Position numbers and translations under genes: made by a program | Assembly: GCF_002954615.1 (NCBI RefSeq) | Contig: NZ_MSCJ01000001.1 | Span: forward strand, 2,790,001-2,854,000 | From: Photobacterium angustum | GTDB lineage: Bacteria > Pseudomonadota > Gammaproteobacteria > Enterobacterales > Vibrionaceae | Length of the DNA stretch: 64,000 nucleotides | Reading direction: 5' to 3' | Shown here: in pieces, positions 60,754 through 64,000 of the stretch | Position numbering within the stretch: the stretch's first letter is position 1 | Layout: the number at the start of each line of letters is the position of its first letter | The notes under the pieces: model-generated | The model's database searches: none | The model's input: the letters and a program-made list of their open reading frames with translations, nothing else | What the model was told of the DNA's origin: nothing

Positions 60754-62652
60754 TTAGATCTCGATCCCTAGTTGTGGCCATATTGCATCAACACGTGCAA
60801 CAACATCTGGGTTTTTAGTGATTGGGTTGCCCCACTCACGTTTAATCGCATCAGGCCATTTATTGGTCGCATCAAACCCAAGTTTGCTTCCTTGGTGCGT
60901 AGTTTGCGATGATGCACTACCTGATAGCGCATTTAATTGTGCTTCTATCAATACCGTATCACGGCTTGGATCCATACGTGTAGTGATCGCCCAAATAACA
61001 TCATTCCAATCACGGACGTTGACGTCTTGATCACACAAGATGACAAATTTTGCATCAGTAAACTGCGCCATAAAGCCCCAAAGACCAGTCATCACACGCT
61101 GTGCTTGTCCAGATTCCGTGTTGGTGATGCTGACTAAAACCATTTGGTTATCAACCGCTGCTGGCGGTAAATAGATATCAACGATTTCAGGAAATTGCTG
61201 GCGTAAGTTGGCAATACCGGCTTCAATATCAAAGCTCTTATCTAATGTGCTGACAACACTTGGTGTACTTGCCAGTTCAGCGTCCCACTTCACCGTCGCA
61301 TCTAAGCCCATCTTAGAGCCAAGACCTACCACTGGAGAGGCAAAATCTAAGGAATCAATCGGCGTGTTATCAATAAATAACGTGTCACGTACTGGTTCCA
61401 TATGGGTTGTCATGGCTTCTACCACACTATCCCAATTACGCGCATCGACACTCTCGTCACACACAATGACATATTTGGTATACATGAACTGACGCAGGAA
61501 AGACCACACTCCCATCATCACTCGTTTGGCGTGACCTGGATATTGCTTCTTCATCGTCACTACAGCCATGCGGTATGAACATCCTTCTGGCGGCAGGTAA
61601 AAGTCAGTGATTTCAGGAAATTGCTTTTGCAAAATAGGCACAAAGACTTCATTAAGTGCCACACCCAATACCGCAGGCTCATCTGGCGGACGACCAGTGT
61701 AAGTGCTGTGGTAGATAGGATCGTTACGCATTGTGATATGCGTGATGGTAAAGACGTGATGACGCTCTTTCTCGTTATAGTAACCCGTATGATCGCCATA
61801 AGGACCTTCATCGGCAAACTCTTCGGGATCAATATAACCTTCCATCACAATTTCTGCGCTCGCTGGCACATCTAAATCATTGGTTAGGCTCTTGACTACT
61901 TCTGTTCGACGACCACGCAGTAGGCCTGCAAAGGCATATTCCGATAATGTATCAGGAATAGGCGTTACCGCGCCAAGCACGGTTGCAGGATCAGCACCAA
62001 AAGCAACAGTGATTGGGAATTTTTCACCGGGATGGGTTTCTATCCAATCTCGTAAATCAAGCGCGCCACCACGATGAGCAAGCCAACGCATGATGATTTT
62101 ATTTTTAGCAATTTTTTGCTGGCGATAAATACCTAAGTTTTGGCGTTTTTTATGTGGCCCTTTGGTGATAGTTAATCCCCACGTAAGCAATGGTGCAACA
62201 TCATCAGGCCAACAGCTCATCACAGGGATTTTATCTAAATCAACGTCATCACCTTGCCACACAATCTCTTGGCACGGTGCATTGCGCAGACGCTTCACTG
62301 GCATATTAAGCACTTGCTTAAACGCCGGTAATTTATCTAACGCTTCACGAAAACCACGTGGCGGCTCAGGCTCTTTTAAATATGCCAACAACTTACCGAC
62401 TTCACGCAATTCTTTAACTTCAGAGCGCCCCATCCCCATCGCCACTCGTTGTGGGGTACCAAATAAATTAGCCAGTACCGGCATATCGTAGCCAATAGGA
62501 TTTTCAAATAATAACGCGGGGCCACCAGCACGTAAGGTGCGGTCGCTAATTTCCGTTATTTCCTGATCTGGATCGACAGCCTGCTTAATTCGCTTCAACT
62601 GCCCGTTCTGTTCTAAATAGGCGATGAAGTCTCGCAGATCCTTGAATTTCAT
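60754..62652 (-). CDS. ubiD: 3-polyprenyl-4-hydroxybenzoate decarboxylase UbiD, long form
   Basis: From ATG at 62652 the protein has 632 residues; E. coli UbiD has 497. Residues 1-457 follow E. coli UbiD closely, including [25 protein letters not shown] and [11 protein letters not shown]. The extra length is a second copy of the C-terminal domain (about 345-457 repeated at 487-600). It decarboxylates a ubiquinone precursor using prenylated FMN made by UbiX. It lies upstream of ferredoxin and fre on the same strand. Confidence 0.95.
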   Translation of the reverse strand: MKFKDLRDFIAYLEQNGQLKRIKQAVDPDQEITEISDRTLRAGGPALLFENPIGYDMPVLANLFGTPQRVAMGMGRSEVKELREVGKLLAYLKEPEPPRGFREALDKLPAFKQVLNMPVKRLRNAPCQEIVWQGDDVDLDKIPVMSCWPDDVAPLLTWGLTITKGPHKKRQNLGIYRQQKIAKNKIIMRWLAHRGGALDLRDWIETHPGEKFPITVAFGADPATVLGAVTPIPDTLSEYAFAGLLRGRRTEVVKSLTNDLDVPASAEIVMEGYIDPEEFADEGPYGDHTGYYNEKERHHVFTITHITMRNDPIYHSTYTGRPPDEPAVLGVALNEVFVPILQKQFPEITDFYLPPEGCSYRMAVVTMKKQYPGHAKRVMMGVWSFLRQFMYTKYVIVCDESVDARNWDSVVEAMTTHMEPVRDTLFIDNTPIDSLDFASPVVGLGSKMGLDATVKWDAELASTPSVVSTLDKSFDIEAGIANLRQQFPEIVDIYLPPAAVDNQMVLVSITNTESGQAQRVMTGLWGFMAQFTDAKFVILCDQDVNVRDWNDVIWAITTRMDPSRDTVLIEAQLNALSGSASSQTTHQGSKLGFDATNKWPDAIKREWGNPITKNPDVVARVDAIWPQLGIEI

Positions 62653-62821
62653 ATCTGATACCACGATTGAGCTACGCCTTTAATATCAAAGATAGAGGCG
62701 CAGGGATGAGAATGATTTTCGCTAGTATAACCAGTTGTGCGCACTAAAACACCCATCAACAGGCGCTAATTTCATCACAAAAAAGAGAAAAAAAACGCCA
62801 TAATCCTTATAAAAACAAAGA

Positions 62822-63838
62822 CTATTTACGAGTTATTGGAGGTATTTGACCTGTCGGTAATATTTCTTTGATGTGCGCGACTAAATCAGGATCAGTACTG
62901 ATTACTAATAATTGTTGTAACCAATGATCATGACCTTGTTTCATCAAATAAGGAGTGATGAGTGATCGTTCAATCTGATCGCCTAACTGTATCTGCAAAA
63001 ACGATTTCGCCATTTCGGGTAATGGATTAAAGGACGTCAATGCGCGATAAGCTGGCTCTTTGAGTGAAGGATTTGAAGTGGCTGCAATTAACTGGCTAAC
63101 AACAAAATCAGAAGCTGATGAAGTAGATAAGCGTTGTAGTTCCGCCAAGCTGTATTGATCGGTACGGCGACGCCACAGTAAATCATATAATTTACTATCA
63201 TCAGAATAAGCAGCAAGGACGGCAAGAATACTGTTATCAGGTAACCACATTAACTGTGGATCAGAATGAAACTGCTCGACTAAAACAGTAATGGCAGAAT
63301 CAGATAATTGTGGGATCGCACGCACAATCACTTGGCTGCGTTTTTGTTGTTGCTCTAAGTCCCCTGTAAGCCATTCTGATAAAGCCAATTTCCCTTGTTC
63401 TAATTGCACCGTTGCACGTTGGCTGATCAGCTCTTTTTTCCACTGACGCAATAAGCCATTCGCTTGATTGCTGTAGAAAAAAGCCATTCGTTGTACCGTA
63501 TAGCCATCACCTTGTTCTGTAATAGTAAACGGCGATTGTCGCTCGGCTTGAATAGTTAACCATGCAATACGCGCAGCATTAAGCTGTTTTACTTCACTGG
63601 CATATTGAATTAATTGGCTGCGGGCAACCTCTTGTGTCAAAGCGGGAAGTTGATCGAGTAAAATTTCCAAAGACTGAAAATCACTGTGATCATAATAAGG
63701 TTTGAGGGTTTCAATATGCGCGACAAATTGAGGCATTGTTTGAACATGCTGAATTTTCGCTTCAGTCACTTCTAATGCAGAAACAGGCTGTAATACACTC
63801 GCGATCAGTAAGCTTAACGCACACAATCGTCGTAACAT
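62822..63838 (-). CDS. Exported helical-repeat protein of unknown function
   Basis: The 338-residue product has a Sec signal peptide (cleavage probably after SAL near residue 22). The mature protein is almost all helix, with repeating L-x6-L patterns and segments such as EPAYRALTSFNPLPEMAKSFL that suggest HEAT-like repeats. No catalytic motif was seen. It is probably periplasmic. It lies between ubiD and rho; the family is not recognised. Confidence 0.7.
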   Translation of the reverse strand: MLRRLCALSLLIASVLQPVSALEVTEAKIQHVQTMPQFVAHIETLKPYYDHSDFQSLEILLDQLPALTQEVARSQLIQYASEVKQLNAARIAWLTIQAERQSPFTITEQGDGYTVQRMAFFYSNQANGLLRQWKKELISQRATVQLEQGKLALSEWLTGDLEQQQKRSQVIVRAIPQLSDSAITVLVEQFHSDPQLMWLPDNSILAVLAAYSDDSKLYDLLWRRRTDQYSLAELQRLSTSSASDFVVSQLIAATSNPSLKEPAYRALTSFNPLPEMAKSFLQIQLGDQIERSLITPYLMKQGHDHWLQQLLVISTDPDLVAHIKEILPTGQIPPITRK

Positions 63839-63914
63839 AACACCTCCTTGTTAAGTCAAATACGCACAATCCGTGCCTATACAATCTCAGTATGCGGTAA
63901 TTTCTGTCAATAAA

Positions 63915-63940
63915 AAACGCCGCCCGTGGGCGACGTTTTT
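63915..63940 (-). terminator. Terminator of rho
   Basis: On the minus strand a GTCGCCC/GGGCGGC stem (one wobble) with an ACG loop runs into CGTTTTTT, 26 bp past the rho stop codon. Confidence 0.88.
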
Positions 63941-63965
63941 AATAAATGTGACTCAGTGCAGCGAA

Positions 63966-64000
63966 TTATGATTTCTGACGACGCATCGCATCAAAGAATT
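63966..64000 (-). CDS. rho: Transcription termination factor Rho, C-terminal end
   Basis: Only the last ten codons are in the window; they read FFDAMRRQKS and a stop. This resembles the end of gammaproteobacterial Rho (EFFDMMKRS in E. coli), and rho next to this block fits vibrio gene order. The identification rests on a short stretch. Confidence 0.7.
   Translation of the reverse strand, partial: FFDAMRRQKS

Noticed and set aside
1..64000. tRNA, rRNA and CRISPR arrays
   Set aside because: I looked for cloverleaf-like GC-rich segments and for regularly spaced short repeats and saw none; the only regular repeats are the 466-bp csp units.

Overview
The window reads as a chromosomal segment of a member of the Vibrionaceae, most likely Photobacterium. 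The reasons are the gene order (glpG-glpE / rpoH-ftsX-ftsE-ftsY / rsmD-yhhL, pldB-yigL, yhiN-uspB-ftnA-uspA, fre-ferredoxin-ubiD-rho), the AT-rich intergenic DNA, and a UbiD of the long type. No database search was possible; names rest on recognising family sequences and on gene order.

Layout. 1-9.7 kb: housekeeping block with the GlpG start, GlpE, sigma-32, the FtsEX complex, the SRP receptor FtsY, RsmD and yhhL/yhhN/yhhM-type membrane genes. A 0.5-kb gap between glpE and rpoH holds ten GATC sites and three DnaA-box-like 9-mers. 9.7-22.7 kb: acyltransferase, SDR, AbgT transporter with a LysR regulator, patatin, Dps, an EAL/HDOD protein, LysE exporter, PldB-YigL, EVE protein, two lipoproteins and TapT. 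22.7-31.1 kb: an orphan type IV prepilin, then an acid-response amino acid decarboxylase locus. This has a PotE-type antiporter and two almost identical AdiA-type arginine decarboxylases, each behind a related leader and each with the same terminator. 31.2-33.4 kb: four CspA-family genes, three of them in a tandem array with conserved leaders, plus a coupled pair of tiny ORFs with a similar leader motif. 33.7-36.4 kb: FUSC-like membrane protein, isochorismatase-fold protein and LysR regulator.

36.7-54.6 kb is the most striking part. A 17.9-kb integrative element has split the native yhiN gene, whose 3' end lies at 36487-36666 and 5' end at 54585-55592. The element is bounded by a TGTA direct repeat and imperfect terminal inverted repeats. 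At its right end it has an overlapping four-gene module of three large tyrosine recombinases and one small protein. Next comes a complete, diverged second copy of the interrupted gene, recoded at the insertion site. The cargo is a type I restriction-modification operon whose last two genes look like the Kiwa defence pair, and a helicase plus winged-helix operon divergent from an XRE regulator with a perfect palindrome between them. The element therefore looks like a defence island that repairs the damage its own integration causes.

54.6-64 kb returns to the conserved chromosome: MscS channel, UspB, ferritin, UspA, EamA transporter, flavin reductase with ferredoxin, UbiD with an internal duplication, an unknown secreted protein and the end of rho.
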